Shown piece after piece: positions 37,219 to 48,984 of a stretch of 51,211 nt of DNA. The DNA is from Pleurotus ostreatus/Saccharomyces cerevisiae fusant. Lineage: Eukaryota > Opisthokonta. How positions within the stretch are numbered: the first letter of the stretch is position 1; every line of letters starts with the position of its first letter. Under the pieces are notes generated by a model that was given only the letters and a program-made list of their open reading frames with translations, did not search any database and was not told the origin of the DNA. The stretch covers positions 1-51,211 of the forward strand of contig JAMQCK010000141.1 in the NCBI GenBank assembly GCA_024196135.1, given 5' to 3'. The position numbers were made by a program, and so were the translations under genes.

Positions 37219-40166
37219 ATGCCTTCTCTCATTGACACAGTCCGCACGAGTGCGCATATTGTATAGCTACTTGCTGTTTTTGCACTGAGGACATCGAACA
37301 GAGTTCCTCGAGGCGATCCGCTCCGTGCAGCCACCGACAAGATGGAAGATCCTGGTCGTGGACCCGCACTCGCAGAAGCTGCTTGGCTCGGTGCTCAAGC
37401 AGTTTGACATCCTCGAGGAGAATGTGACGCGTACGTCTCATCCCTCCCTGCTCCTGGCGCGCATTGCTTGACGGGGATATGCAGAGATTGAGTCGATCAC
37501 CAACTACAGAGAGCCGCAGAGCGGGTTCGAGGCCATCTATCTGCTTATGCCTACGACGCAGAACGTGGATCGCCTCATGAAGGACTTTGCGGGCAATGTG
37601 CCGCAGTACGCGGGCGCGCACCTATTCTTCTTAGACCGTGCGTTTTGTCTCCAGACAGCGAGCTCGGGCACTCACGAGAGCATGCAGCCCTTCCCGAGGA
37701 CCTCTTCCAACGGCTGGTCTCATCCCCTGCCGAACCCTACTTGCGAGGCTGCAAGGACCTGTTTCTGAACCTATGGGGTGCGCATCATACTTCCCTCCGC
37801 GGACTTAATCTCACAGGCATTCGCAGCCACCGAGGCGCAGACATACTCCATGCAAGCACCGGAGCTGTTCTTCAGCATGTTTAGCCCCCCACCAGCAGAC
37901 AAAGACTACCGGATAGCACGCGACCGCCTGGAGGAACACATCGTTTACGTTGCCCGCGTCGTGCGTCATTGATCTCGCCCACCGCGGGATGCGCTCTGAT
38001 TGCCCTTCAGATCGCCAACCTGTGCATCACGCTCGACGAGTTTCCCTACATCCGGTACTACTTCCCCCAAACACATCCTCCACTCGGCCCCCTCCGACCA
38101 AACCAGACGACACGCCCACCACCGCCTGCCGAGACCGCAACCCGCTGGCGAACGAACCTTGCGCGCGGAGATCAAGCACGCCAGTTCGAGGCGGTGGAGA
38201 CGGACTTTGTGTCCCGGTTAATTGCGTTCAAGGTGCAAGCGCTATTGGAGGAGAACAAGAAGGCGAACCCCGACTTCGCGAAGCCCACACAACCACCTCG
38301 GCAACGGGCGACGCTCATCATCACTGACCGGTCCATGGATATGCTCGCGCCCTTCATCCACGAATTCACCTTCCAGGCGATGGCGAACGACTTGCTGCCC
38401 ATAAAGGACGGCACGAAGTATACGTAGGTGCAGAGCTCGCCATGACGTCCGAATTGTAGCTCATGCTGGTCGCAGATATAAGTTCCAGTCGTCGAAGGGG
38501 GCATACGAGGACAAGACGGCGACGCTGAGCGACGCGGATAATGTATGGGTTGAAGTCCGGCATATGCACATGCGGGAAGCCATCGACAAGCTGATGGCCG
38601 ACTTCAACAAGTTCGTCGAGGAGCATGCTGTTTTCAACGGGTGAGTGCATACTCGATCCCTCCCTGCTAGTCAGATAGCTGATCTACCGCCTACAGCGAG
38701 GGCGCAGCGAGCTTGTCTGACATGAAGGACATGCTGGCGTCCCTACCACAATACCAGGATCAACGAGAGAAGGTCAGCAATTGTCTCACACCTTGTAGGT
38801 TGAGGCTTATGACTTCGTAAAGTTCTCCTTGCACCTCAACATCGCACAAGAGTGCATGGGTATCTTCGAGCGCGATAACTTGCCCGCAGTCGCCAACATA
38901 GAGCAAGTAAGCGTCATGCGTCTACTCATTGTGCCTTGCGCTAAACCTCAACAGTGCTGCGCCACCGGTCTCACCGCCGAGGGCAAGACGCCCAAGACCC
39001 TCATTGAGGAGATGGTCCCCATCCTCGACAGCAGGGATGTCATGTACGTTCTGTCCGCCGTTCTACCTTCCATCCGCCATTCCGTTTAAATCGCGCTAAT
39101 AACCATTTTCCCTCAGCAACCTCAACAAAGTGCGCATAATCGCCCTGTACATACAGTACCGCGACGGCGTGCCCGAGGAGGACCGGCGGCGGCTGTACCA
39201 GCATGCGCGGTTGTCGCTGGCCGAGATAGACGCGATCAAGGCGATTGAGAAGATGGGGGTGAAGGTTGGGAAGGTGCGTCTTATGATGCGGGCGGGAAGG
39301 AAGGAGCGCTGACGATGACCGCGCAGGAGCCCGGCGGCCGTGATACGAAGAAGAGCAAGTTGAAGCAGAAGCCGACGGACGATGACTATGACCTCTCACG
39401 ATTCAAGCCACTGTTGAAGACGATGCTTGAGGTGGGCTTCCATCCTTGCAAAGCTCGTCCAAACACTGACCCCTGCACCAGGAAAACGTCGCGAACAAAC
39501 TCGACCAGACCATGTTCCCATACGTCAAGGAGTCGCCCGCCAGCATGCCCCCGCCGCAGACTCTGCGCGCGCACTCGTCACAGAGCACGTCGCTGCGCAG
39601 CCAGAAGCCCGCGTGGCATCGCGCGCCCAAGCCTGCGGTCGAGAACCGGGAGCGGCTGCTCGTCTTCGTCGCCGGCGGTATGACCTACTCGGAGATCCGC
39701 GAGGCGTACCAGCTGTCGAACGCCCTGAACCGGGATATCTTCATAGGTGCGTTTCCCTTTACAACTATCCTCTTAAACCCCCACCCTCCTCAAACAAACT
39801 CGAACTTAAAATCTCAACCACGCAGGCTCCACCCACACCATCACCCCCCGGAACTTCATCGATGACCTCAAGGTGCTCGACCTCGGGGGCGTCGGCTCGC
39901 GCGCCGCGCCCGACGGCCTCAACAAGGAGAGCAGGGGCCCCCGGCGCGGCTTCCAGGAGTACTACGACGAGCGGTTCTACGCGGAGGACGCCCCGCGGCC
40001 ACCGCCGCCGTCGCAGAAGCTGCCACTGCCGAGGGAGGATCGGAGGGGGGCGCCGGCGATGTCTCCCGCGCCGTCGTATGGGAGCGCGAGCTCGAGCATA
40101 TCGGGGACGTCGGGGACGGTGAAGGAGAAGGAGAAGAAAAAGAAGAAGGGGCTGTTTAGGTTTTAG
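37219..40166 (+). CDS. SEC1: Sec1/Munc18-family exocytosis protein Sec1
   Basis: The protein binds syntaxin-type t-SNAREs and SNARE complexes at the plasma membrane to promote secretory-vesicle fusion. Fourteen exons join in frame to 743 residues, starting MPSLIDTVRTKFLEAIRSVQ: 37219-37249, 37302-37430, 37485-37637, 37688-37777, 37827-37960, 38011-38423, 38476-38640, 38697-38772, 38823-38906, 38955-39043, 39117-39273, 39327-39431, 39482-39746, 39826-40166. Landmarks are PPTRWKILVVDPHSQKLL, FDILEENVT, AGAHLFFLD, LDEFPYIRYYFP, the hallmark TLIITDRSMDMLAPFIHEFT, KVRIIALYIQYRDGVPEEDR and the final domain LLVFVAGGMTYSEIREAYQL. The tail is rich in Pro, Ser and Lys. The first exon encodes only ten residues and was placed by frame and family similarity. 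The length matches yeast Sec1. Confidence 0.95.
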
Positions 40167-40398
40167 ATTCGAGCGGTGTGGTCGGACATGAGGGTCGTGG
40201 TAGGGGGGGACGAGGCTTGGCGGGCAGGGGAAGGCAAAGGGGAGGAGGCCAAGATACACGCGCGAAGGACGTTGTGCGCCGAGTAATTTATGACCTACAT
40301 ACCCATTAATGCAGTCTGGATTTGAGGATTAATGAGCGGTGCGAGTCTGAGTGGTCTACAACTACTACTCTGAGTTGCTGCGAATTAGACCTCCGTGA

Positions 40399-40902
40399 TC
40401 AATATGTACCGACATCTTCCCCATTCCCAAGACGCGACTCGACCTCCATCCCAATCCTCTTGACCATCTCCTCGACCTCCTCGACGGGTCTATCGCGCAC
40501 AATGGCTCCTTCACGTTGCAGAAGCGCTAGGGCACGGATGAGCCACGTCCTGCAACTGAGGCCTCTCTTGCGATTTGTGCGCCAGCTGTTCGACCCACCC
40601 GAAGGTTCCAGGCCTGCAAACAACAGCTCGCGGACGTCGAGCCCGTTGGGCGTGTAACCGCGCACTTTGATGAAAGCGAGATTGAGCCTGTTCTCCTGGT
40701 CGCTCTCGCAGACCGGGTCGATAACGGCGACGCCGTACGCCTCGACGGGGGACGTGGGATCGCGCGCGCCTTTGACTTCCGCCCATTCGTGGCGTGTGGC
40801 AAATGCGCGCTCATCCGTGAAGTATAGGTGCCAGTGGAAGCCTGGGACGAGTAGCTGCGTGAGACATATGTATAACGCCTGAGGTTCAAGAGTGAGCGAC
40901 AT
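40399..40902 (-). CDS. Small single-exon protein of unknown function
   Basis: An uninterrupted frame of 167 codons runs from ATG 40902 to the stop at 40399. I do not recognise a family with confidence. The N-terminus has strand-like hydrophobic segments (EPQALYICLTQLL, FHWHLYFTDE, RHEWAEVKG), then AYGVAVIDP and LAFIKVRGYTP. The C-terminal third is helical (RTWLIRALALLQREG, EEVEEMVKRIG). There is no signal peptide. The layout resembles small, lineage-expanded agaricomycete proteins that begin with a short beta-sheet core, but that is only an impression. It converges on SEC1 (232 bases between the 3' ends). The antisense frame is also open in part, so this could still be chance. Confidence 0.58.
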   Translation of the reverse strand: MSLTLEPQALYICLTQLLVPGFHWHLYFTDERAFATRHEWAEVKGARDPTSPVEAYGVAVIDPVCESDQENRLNLAFIKVRGYTPNGLDVRELLFAGLEPSGGSNSWRTNRKRGLSCRTWLIRALALLQREGAIVRDRPVEEVEEMVKRIGMEVESRLGNGEDVGTY

Positions 40903-41036
40903 CGACTTGAGGCGTTTGCGACGAGTGGCGGAGCTTGATGGGCTCGGTGCGCGTGTTTCTTGCTTTGCACGTGAGCAAAAGTACGGCAGCTTCGAGTAAA
41001 TATTGATGTCGTCCTCTACATACTACATCTCTCGGT

Positions 41037-42581
41037 TCATGCCGCTGCCGACGCCAGACGTTGTAACCGTTCCTCACTAATCTGGAAGACTTCAGGCATC
41101 CCCGTATCCTTCCAAGCACCACCCAGGGCCAACTTGGCCAATCCAGGAGCGCACCCGAAGATGCGCGCCATACCTAAGTCACCCGTCAGCTCGTCGAAGA
41201 CATGGTGGAAGCGCCCCAGCATACCGTGCCCGTTGAAGCCCGCAATGACATACTGACCGGGCAATCCTGGCACCGCACCCACAAAGGGCACAGAATCGGG
41301 CGTCATGCCCAAAATTCCCGTCCACCCGAACTCGACACCCTCGCCCGGTGCCTCCTCGCCCCACTCGGGGAATACGCGCTTGAAGCTGTCGACCGCATCC
41401 ACCTGCAGCTCCTCGCTCACCACTCGGTCGTCCGGCGAGCTCGCATAGATATCGCGCTTCGTCGCCTCGCTGATGCCCGGGATGCCCCTGCTCGTCCCCA
41501 GCACGATCGCGCCGTCGCCCTTCCGCTGTATGACGCTGTAGAAGTGGTGCAGCGCAAAGCGGAGGGAGTAGGTGTGCGTAAGCATCGCCTCGCCCGTGTA
41601 CGCGGGGGTGGGGACCAGCTTATGCGCCTGGGCGCGCGTGGGAGTGACGAGGCCGGCGAGCTGGGGGAGGAGGGTGGCGGCGAAGGCGTTGGTGGCGTGG
41701 ATGACGAGTGGGGTGGTGATAGGGCCGCGGGGGGTGTTGATGGCCCAGGGGGCGTTGGGTGAGCCGGAGGGGACGATGGAGGTGGCAGGGGTGTGGGTGA
41801 AGAGTGACATGCCGAGGGATTTGTTCATGGTGAGGATGGCCTGGCAGAGCTTGGCTGGATGGAGGGACGCGGCGGTCCACTCGTATGCACCCAGAGCGCC
41901 CGGCACGCGTGTTGCCTAAATACATAGTGAGGGATGGCCACTAATCTACGAACTCGCTTACCTCCTTCGCCTTCTCAGCGTCAAGCCATGCGATGTCAGA
42001 CGTGTCTCCGCCGGCCTCTTTGTATGCCTCGAAGCTTGCCGTCACGTAGTCGTAGAAGTCTTGACCCATGATGACATCGAAAGTCCGGCAGTAGTCGAAG
42101 TCGCATTGGACGCCGTGCTTGTCGATGAAGGCCTTGACCAGCTGGAGCACCAGCTTCTCATGCGCGATGATCTTCATGGCCTGCTCCGGATTGTGTATCT
42201 TGGAGAAGGCAGAGAATCCGCGGAACGCATCTGCCATGGATTGAGGACATTCGTTTCATAAGTGCAAATTGTCAATGTCTTACCTGGCCTACAATGACCA
42301 GCGTTACGACCGGAGGCGCCCGAGCAAGCCTCTCGGGCTTCGAGCATAAGCACGTTCTTGGGCCCATTGGGCCTGCTGAGGAGCTCGAAAGCCGTAAGGC
42401 TGCCAGAGATTCCCGAACCAATGACCACGGCATCCGCCGAAGCAGGGAGCTCCACATCGCGTCCTTCGTTCAGCAAAGGCGAGTGGCGAGTGGTGCGCTG
42501 CCAGAACGACAGGCATGGACGAGTGACAGGAAGTCCTGGCGTAGCCTTGGCAGACATGTCGTAGTGGTAGTCAGAGGCCAA
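41037..42581 (-). CDS. FAD-dependent oxidoreductase, DAO family
   Basis: The enzyme probably oxidises an amine or amino acid, as D-amino-acid-oxidase and gamma-glutamylputrescine-oxidase relatives do. Three exons join in frame to 481 residues: 42581-42284, 42230-41962, 41915-41037. The dinucleotide fold is clear: VVIGSGISGSLTAFELL with an acidic end in LMLEAREACSGASGRNAGHC. The C-terminal part has the family's LVIHATNAFAATLLPQLAG, the SxGxxGMTPDSxPFVG-like stretch GWTGILGMTPDSVPFVGAVP, and GQYVIAGFNGHGMLG near the flavin. No signal peptide or peroxisomal SKL-type end is seen (the tail is LASAAA). A second Met nine codons in is an alternative start. It is divergent from the MFS carrier across 507 bases, which may mean shared use of a nitrogen compound. 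Confidence 0.9.
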
Positions 42582-43088
42582 GGTTGGGTGAGGGATGTAG
42601 ATTCCGACGAGCAGAGGACGATGAATGCGACTTGGGCGGCGGCGTCGAGGCTGGCGAAGAGGGAAGGGCTATCGCTTATCGATGCAAGTCGGGGCGGCAT
42701 CTGAGGTCTGGAAAGTAGTTACGGAGCCATACGCCGGGCCAAACATGTTCGAAGACAGCTTAGTCGCCCCTGGGATGGTTGCAGAAGGGAACAATGGGTT
42801 CGTTGTTTGTGAACATGTACATTTGATGCCACAACAATTTAGGGCGGACATCAGTTCGCACGCCGTGTCTCTTCACCTCATGACCTTTGGCAGCACAGGT
42901 GCTACCTGAACTAGCGTCAATAAACGGGCTGCGAGCTTCTCCACTGGACCTGAGTGAGCGATAAGTCCGGCGCTTGATTATCTCTGCGTCGACTTTCTCG
43001 CGCATGTGGCGCTTATCATGCCGGTAGGGCGTCTGACCTCTATCTAGCGGGAGCCCGCCGCCAGGGTCCCCGCCGCCGCTTATAATGC
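42582..43088. promoter_or_regulatory. Divergent promoter region, FAD oxidoreductase and MFS carrier
   Basis: These 507 bases separate two head-to-head start codons. Open frames here carry no recognisable motif. I see no clear TATA box; the tail TATAATGC just before the MFS ATG is too close to act as one. Shared regulation is inferred only from geometry and matching roles. Confidence 0.5.
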
Positions 43089-45734
43089 ATGCATGGCGCA
43101 CGAGACGTGGTCTTCTCCTTCTCGAAGGCTGCCTCTGTCTATATGGCGCTCTGGTCCGCAAAGCGCGCAGCGTCTGACGACGAGGCTTCGGTCTCTCCCG
43201 ATGGTCCTGCGACTGGTGTTCATGAGCGCAGCCGCGAGGAGCGCTCGCTTGTTATGCGGCTCGACTTGTTCTTGATGGTGTACGGCTGCATTTCGCAGAT
43301 CATCAAGTATCTCGACCAGGTATGGGCTCGTGCGCCGTGACCCTTGGATGCCTGACCTGAACGTCGTATAGCAAAACATATCCCAGGCATATGTCAGCGG
43401 CATGAAGGTGAATTATCTTCAGAGTCCTTGTGTGGCACCTAGTTGACAAGCTTTCAGGAAGACTTGTCGCTGTACGGGAATGGTGGGTCTTGCTGCGTAA
43501 GGCCAGCGCTACGCAAACTAACAGAGCTTTCAAGAGCTGAACTACTTTACAACGTGGTTCAGCGTCGGATACTGCATTATGCTCATCCCTTCGCAGATTA
43601 TTATGACCGTAAGTCACATTCACTTTCACCGTTAATGCAGCGCTGACGATATCGATGTCACCAGCACGTCCGCCCGAGTCTCTGGCTCCCCGGCCTCGAG
43701 ATCGTGTGGGGCGTCATGACCGGCCTCATCGCGACTTGCCACAGCGCTAAGCAAATCTACGCCCTGCGCGCTTTCCTCGGTCTCTGCGAGTCCTCCGCAT
43801 GGCCGGGTATGATGGTGGGTTCCTTTGCTTTCCCTCGCAGCCCGCCGTTCGGCTCACTTGTTACCTACAGACGCTGCTCATGAACTGTAGGTTAGGTCCA
43901 CTGATGATGATGCGATGTTGAGGCGTGGCTCCCAGGGTACACACCGACAGAACTAGCGAAGCGCATGGGCTTCTACCATTCCTGTCAGGCGATTGGCAGT
44001 ATGATGTCCAATGCTCTGCAAACCGCCATGCACGAGACGCTCGATGGAAAGGCTGGCTTTGCCGGATGGAGGTGAGCTTCCCACTTTGCCTATTCCCGCC
44101 GCGTGCTCAGAAACTCTACCTCTGCAGATGGATGGTGAGCCCAAGATAATCGGCCTACTACCTTTGACTGATCCCCCCCTTCCAGTTCATCATCAACGCC
44201 ATCATGACCGTCGTCGTCGGCCTTTTTGGCTTCTTCCTCATCCCCGACTACCCCAACCGGCGCAACCCGCTCGCCTTCTGGTTCACCAAGGCGGACGCCG
44301 CGCTCGCCATGGAGCGCCTTGAGCGCCATAATCGGGCAGAGCCGAAGAGGATGGATTTGAAGGCGATCAAGTGAGTGATTGTCTTGTGCGTGACGCTTTG
44401 TCGCTCGAGAATGGCGCCCTGTCACTGAATCGTGGCGCCTTGGCTCGTGTGGGGCTTCTGTTAGTGTGAGGCTGTAGCTGACGGCTCTTCAGGCGCACGT
44501 TCTCCAGCTGGATGGTGTACTTCATCACCATCCTGTACACCGCCACCGTGCTGGCGTCCTGGGGATACGCATGTGAGCGAGCGCACCTTACCCTCGAATT
44601 GCTATTCACTAACCTCATTCTGCTAGACTTCTCCCTCTGGCTGAAGAGCCTAAAGAACCCAGATGGGTCGCAGAGGTGGGACGTCGCGCACATCAACGTT
44701 ATCCCGATTGGAGGGTGTGTTCTGTTCGTTACCATCTTGTGTGCTTTGCCTCATCGGTCTTGCATCATAGGCAAGCCATCCAGGTCGCTTTCGGTGAGTG
44801 TCCCTCGTCAGAGACACGCTCGTCGCTGATCCTCTAAAGTCTGGATCTGGGCCTTTCTCTCCGACTACTTCAAGAACCGGCATTGGCTCATCGTGGCACA
44901 GTCGGTCATCGGTATATCACCTCCCCCTTCATAACGACATCAACGCTAACGACCTCTCCAGGACTCGTGCCTGCCATCATCATGTCGGTGTGGAATGTCC
45001 CTGATAGCGCGAAGTACTTCGTACGTTCAGCCTTTCCTACGAGTACAGACTGTCACTGACGCTTATTTCTGTAGTCGTACTTCATCAGCTACGTCCCCCT
45101 CGGCACCGCACCGCTCATCATGAGTTGGCTGTCCGACGTTCGTCGATTTCCTCGGTCAATTTGACTCTTGCTCACCCTCCCTTCATAGCTCATACCCCAG
45201 GACCCCGAGCAGCGCGCGTTGGTCGTTGGCGTTGGTACGTACACCTGCTTCTCCATTACCACATTTCCTTCTCCATTCACCCCTCTACCTCCCGTACTAA
45301 CACCTCCCTCCCAGCCATCGCTATCTACTACGCCATCTCCGCCTGGTCCCAGGTCCTCATCTGGCCCGCGAAGGAGGCGCCGCACTACTCCTTCGGCTGG
45401 CAGGTGTCGATCGCGCTGTGGATCCTGGTCATCGGGATGACGGTCGCACTGCGGCATATTGATTTGCGGTATTTGTTGTGCGTATCATGGAGCTTATTGT
45501 TTTTCTCCCTGTCGTTCATCAGGGCCTTGCGGGACCGTTCTGCGCTCCTCGCTCATCCTTTCTTCCTTGACCACGAACACGCAACTAACCACATCCTCCA
45601 GACCAAAGCGCCAGGGCTTCAAGCCCAACCACGATGACGCAGAGTCTCGCGCGCCCGACGAAGAGGACGACATGCAGAAGAAGGCTGTCGACGCGGATGT
45701 CGTGGTTGAGACGCTGCCGGTGAACCGGCCTTGA
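43089..45734 (+). CDS. MFS transporter, Dal5-like anion:cation symporter family
   Basis: This plasma-membrane carrier belongs to the family that includes the allantoate (Dal5), pantothenate (Fen2/Liz1) and nicotinate (Tna1) permeases; the substrate is not determinable here. Eighteen exons join in frame to 528 residues: 43089-43319, 43372-43407, 43458-43482, 43535-43608, 43665-43814, 43871-43886, 43936-44071, 44128-44134, 44186-44370, 44493-44572, 44627-44714, 44771-44793, 44840-44911, 44962-45020, 45075-45137, 45189-45234, 45315-45477, 45602-45734. Twelve membrane helices can be followed. Family signatures are DLFLMVYGCISQIIKYLDQQN, QIYALRAFLGLCESSAWPGM and NWYTPTELAKRMGFYHSCQA. Exon 8 is only seven bases. 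The N- and C-tails are polar and cytosolic. The gene is very finely split compared with its neighbours. Confidence 0.92.
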
Positions 45735-46379
45735 TTATGGAGTCAAACCGGTCAGAGGGGTCGAAATGGTCAGAGGGACCGAACCGGTCTTGAGTACTTG
45801 AGCTTGAGTATGAAGGGGATTAGAAACGTTTCCGACGAAGCTTCACGATTGTGTACATGCCATGTACTCGCACGATGTTGTTACTCTAAAGATGTACACG
45901 AATGCTGCCCAAGCAGCTGTCTACAGACCAGCGCAAAACTTGACCTGAGCGACTTTACTTCAAGTCGCGCCTGCCATCTCATCTGGGTCTTCCCCCACTC
46001 ACGCACTTCACACAAAGTTGGAGAGCTTCCGTGTATATACTGAAGCATCATAAGGTGCCCTCACTACTAAGAACAGTCCAAATCGTGCTCGCTCACAATT
46101 AATCTGTAGTTATCATGTAGAGTGCGTACGTAGAACTGTCCTGAAGAGAGGGCCACCAGCTCTCCCAGCACACACCTCGCGTTGGTGCCCGGGCCTTCTA
46201 TGTCAACGTCGAGAGTAGTAGATGATAGTGGTAGCTACACCGGGTCCGTACGCACATCGTCGCGTCCGCTGTCCCGCAATCAGGTGAATCAGGTATTCGA
46301 GGCGAACAGATCACGAGTCAGCCACGCTATCCGAGGTCTCGTATCGTTAAAACCTGCTATGTAGGAAGCGATAACAGCT
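45735..46379. other. Convergent intergenic region, MFS carrier and chitin deacetylase
   Basis: About 645 bases hold the 3' UTRs of two convergent genes. Just after the MFS stop there is a short imperfect direct repeat based on ACCGGTCAGAGGG (about 45749-45790). No open frame with recognisable content and no RNA gene is visible. Confidence 0.5.
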
Positions 46380-48121
46380 CTATAGGAAGCCCAAGACAGC
46401 GAGGCCAGCGGCCGCGAGCGCAGACGCGCCGAAGCCCGGGATGGACATGGCAGAGAGGGCGCCGTTGCCGTTGCCCTTGGTGTTCGACTGCCCGGCAGCG
46501 GTGGTATCGTTATCAACAGTGCCGTCGCCGTTGACGTCCGTGCCGGAGGTGTGGTTGGTATAGGGGAAAGTGGTGTTTTGGTTGGACTCGAGGTACATGT
46601 TCGTGGCCGGGATGCCCACGCACTGAGAGATCGACTCAAGCTGGAAGGAGATTGAGAAAAAGATCATGATCAGCTTGTGAGAATACTAACCGTCATAGGC
46701 GGGTTGTAGTTGAGGGCCGCGGGGAGGTAGTAGCCGACGTTCATGTCGACACTCTCCTCGTACAAATCGTGGGACAGGACGATGAAACTGTGTCGAAAAT
46801 CAGCAAGATCACTTCAGCATCCTGCAGCGTGCACCTACCCCGTGTCAAGCTCACTCGCGTTACCCAAAATGTGCTGGAACGCGAGATAGGACTCGGGCGC
46901 CGAAACAATGCCGCCAGCAATCTTCCAGTCGTTGGTATCGAACGACTCGCCGGTCGAGCCGCGGGACCAGATGATGGGGACCATACCCATGGCAAGGGAG
47001 ATCGCGCGAACACGGTCATCAATATCGCCGTAGGGCGGGCGCATCGTTGTCGGGGTCACACCGAGGACCTGCTGGATGGCATGACGGGCCCAGCCAAGCT
47101 CAGCCACAACTTGCTCGGTCGTGAGCGAGGTGAGGGGCTGGGCAGTATGTCAGCACGGGTCGAAAGAAGTACGGAAAGGGGTGCCATACACGATGAGACC
47201 AGGTGTGCACGCTGATGTCGTGACCGGACATATACTCCTCAAGCAGGATCTCGGGGCGCTCGATGACACGCGAGCCGACGACGAAGAAGGTCGCGTGGAG
47301 CTGGTTCTCGTCGAGGTACTTGAGGACCTTGCTAGAGGATTATGAGCGAGAGGCGTGGAAAGCGAGGTTTTCAAACTGACCCAGCTGCATGGGGGTCAGC
47401 AACTTGTCAAGCAAGATGGGTAAAGTACGCACTGAATCTGGCGGGACCATCATCGAACGAGACACCCCAGTGCATCTTCTCTTCACACGCCGTGATATCG
47501 GTGTCGCGCGTGTGACCACCGCACGTCCACCAGCCGCGCGCCTCGGCGTCCGACGCGGCATCGGGGCTGCCAGCGCAGGTACCGTCAGTCGTGGCAATGT
47601 CGGGGATGTTGAAGCCGTCGAGCTCCTTCAGCCATTGCTTGACCTCGTCGGAGTCCGTGGGCGGGACCTGATCCTGAGGGGGCCAGTCGCCCTGCTGGAA
47701 GACGACTGGGCGCACTGTGAGTATGGCGACTATGGCGAGGAGATGGCAGCGCACAAGCAGACGGGATGGCCGGTGCACCCGAGACGGGGGCGGTTGCGCC
47801 GGGGGTGTACGTGGTGGAAGCGCCCCATGTGGTGCCGCTGCTCATGCCTGAGAAAATGGAGGCAAGGGCGGGAACGTCGGACTGGGTGGGGGTGGGGGTG
47901 GAGGTCAGGCCGACGTCGCTGGCGGCGCCAGCGCTGCCGGTCGGGGCAGCGGTAGCGCCAGCAGCAGAAGCGCCGGAGCCCGAGGCAGCGGCTGACGACG
48001 CGCCCGTCGCGGACGCGGACGCTGACTGGCGCTTGGCAATGTCGGCATGGCGTTTGTGGACTTGTTCAGCGTTAACGGCGACGAGGAGAGGCAAAAGAGC
48101 GGCGAGAGCTTGGAGCTTCAT
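46380..48121 (-). CDS. CDA: Chitin deacetylase (carbohydrate esterase 4), GPI type
   Basis: The enzyme removes acetyl groups from chitin to make chitosan in the cell wall. Seven exons join to 480 residues: 48121-47755, 47705-47433, 47381-47384, 47331-47190, 47137-46839, 46787-46691, 46640-46380. It has a signal peptide (MKLQALAALLPLLVAVNA), a Ser/Ala/Thr-rich linker and a CE4 domain. The metal and catalytic residues are visible in VSFDDGP, GHDISVHTWSHR and RPPYGDIDDRV, with FIVLSHDLYEESV near the end. An Asn-rich, likely glycosylated stretch and a hydrophobic tail (GASALAAAGLAVLGFL) indicate GPI attachment. Exon 3 appears to be only four bases (CTGG); a single longer intron with a weak GTACTT donor would also keep the frame. 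ATG 48121 was chosen because it starts the signal peptide. Confidence 0.93.
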
Positions 48122-48214
48122 GATGGTAGCGAGAGACAAAAGGCGCGACGGCCGAAAAGTATGGTGGAGGAAAAGAGGAAGAGGAGACGCGGACCAAACA
48201 ACAACATATCCCAT

Positions 48215-48223
48215 CTATTTATT
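48215..48223 (-). promoter_or_regulatory. TATA-like box of the chitin deacetylase gene
   Basis: The minus strand reads AATAAATAG about 95 bases upstream of the ATG at 48121, in an otherwise GC-rich stretch. Its position fits a TATA-type element; the match to consensus is only moderate. Confidence 0.38.
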
Positions 48224-48730
48224 CCGGGAAAACCCCTCTCGCGTGGTCCCCTCCCCCCGCCGGCATGCAAGCTATCAATACGGATGATCTGTAAAAAATA
48301 GCCGCTCCCAGGCGGTTGCCACCCTCGTCCTCTGCGTAGACGCGAGCGCCCGGCGGCCCCGTACATAATCTGCGATTTTCCTCGCTCAGCGGGCAGCCAG
48401 AGAGCCTCGACGGCCCCTCCGGCGGACCCGCCGGCAGCGCGGACACGAATCAGACTTCCGGGGCTTGGCAACGAGCTTGGGCTGCGGTTGACAGGGAACC
48501 AAGCAGCGCCTCCTTCGCTGCGCCGCGCACATGTGCGCTGTTTACATCAACTCCAACCCCCGCTTCCTCCGCTGCGCTCGCCGCCGTGCGCGACGACGAG
48601 CTCTGCGCTCATCGCGTCGGCGACCATCCCAAAGCGCTCAATCGATGCGGCACCGAGGGCGCAACTGCCGCCCTGACGATCATCCGGCCCTGAGGTGATG
48701 ATGCTTCCTTCCCGACTTACCGCCTCCAGG
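48224..48730. other. Spacer upstream of chitin deacetylase
   Basis: This GC-rich stretch lies between the chitin deacetylase promoter and the presumed end of the hAT element. Short open frames on both strands have no recognisable motif. I see no RNA gene or repeat. Confidence 0.4.
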
Positions 48731-48984
48731 CTAGTGTTGCCGACGGGCTGGGTTGGGGTCGGGGCGGGTTGAGATCTACCAGAACACGCGACGGGGGCGG
48801 GTCGGGTTCAAACCCGGGTTGACCTGTCTAATATTTGAAATAGTCCGGTACACGAGCGGCGGCGGCGGCGGCAGCGACACCGTGACTGCCACGTGTCCCG
48901 GTGCTGAACTTGGCTGTAACTGAGAACCACGGGCTATAGAGGTAATGAAGCACTCAAAGGCAGGCATAAGTACATCATCCTAGT
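48731..48984 (-). repeat. Candidate terminal/subterminal region of the hAT element
   Basis: Downstream of the transposase stop the sequence ends in CTAGTGTTGCCGACGGGCTG, followed by G-rich repeats (GGGTTGGGGTCGGGGCGGGTT) and a small palindrome CGGGTTCAAACCCG. Such TAGTGTTGCC-type ends with G-rich subterminal repeats are usual in hAT elements. The other end lies outside the window, so the terminal repeat and the 8-base target duplication cannot be confirmed. Confidence 0.42.

Noticed and set aside
38829..39312. Short separate plus-strand open frames in the SEC1 region
   Set aside because: They are single exons of SEC1 that run on into introns.
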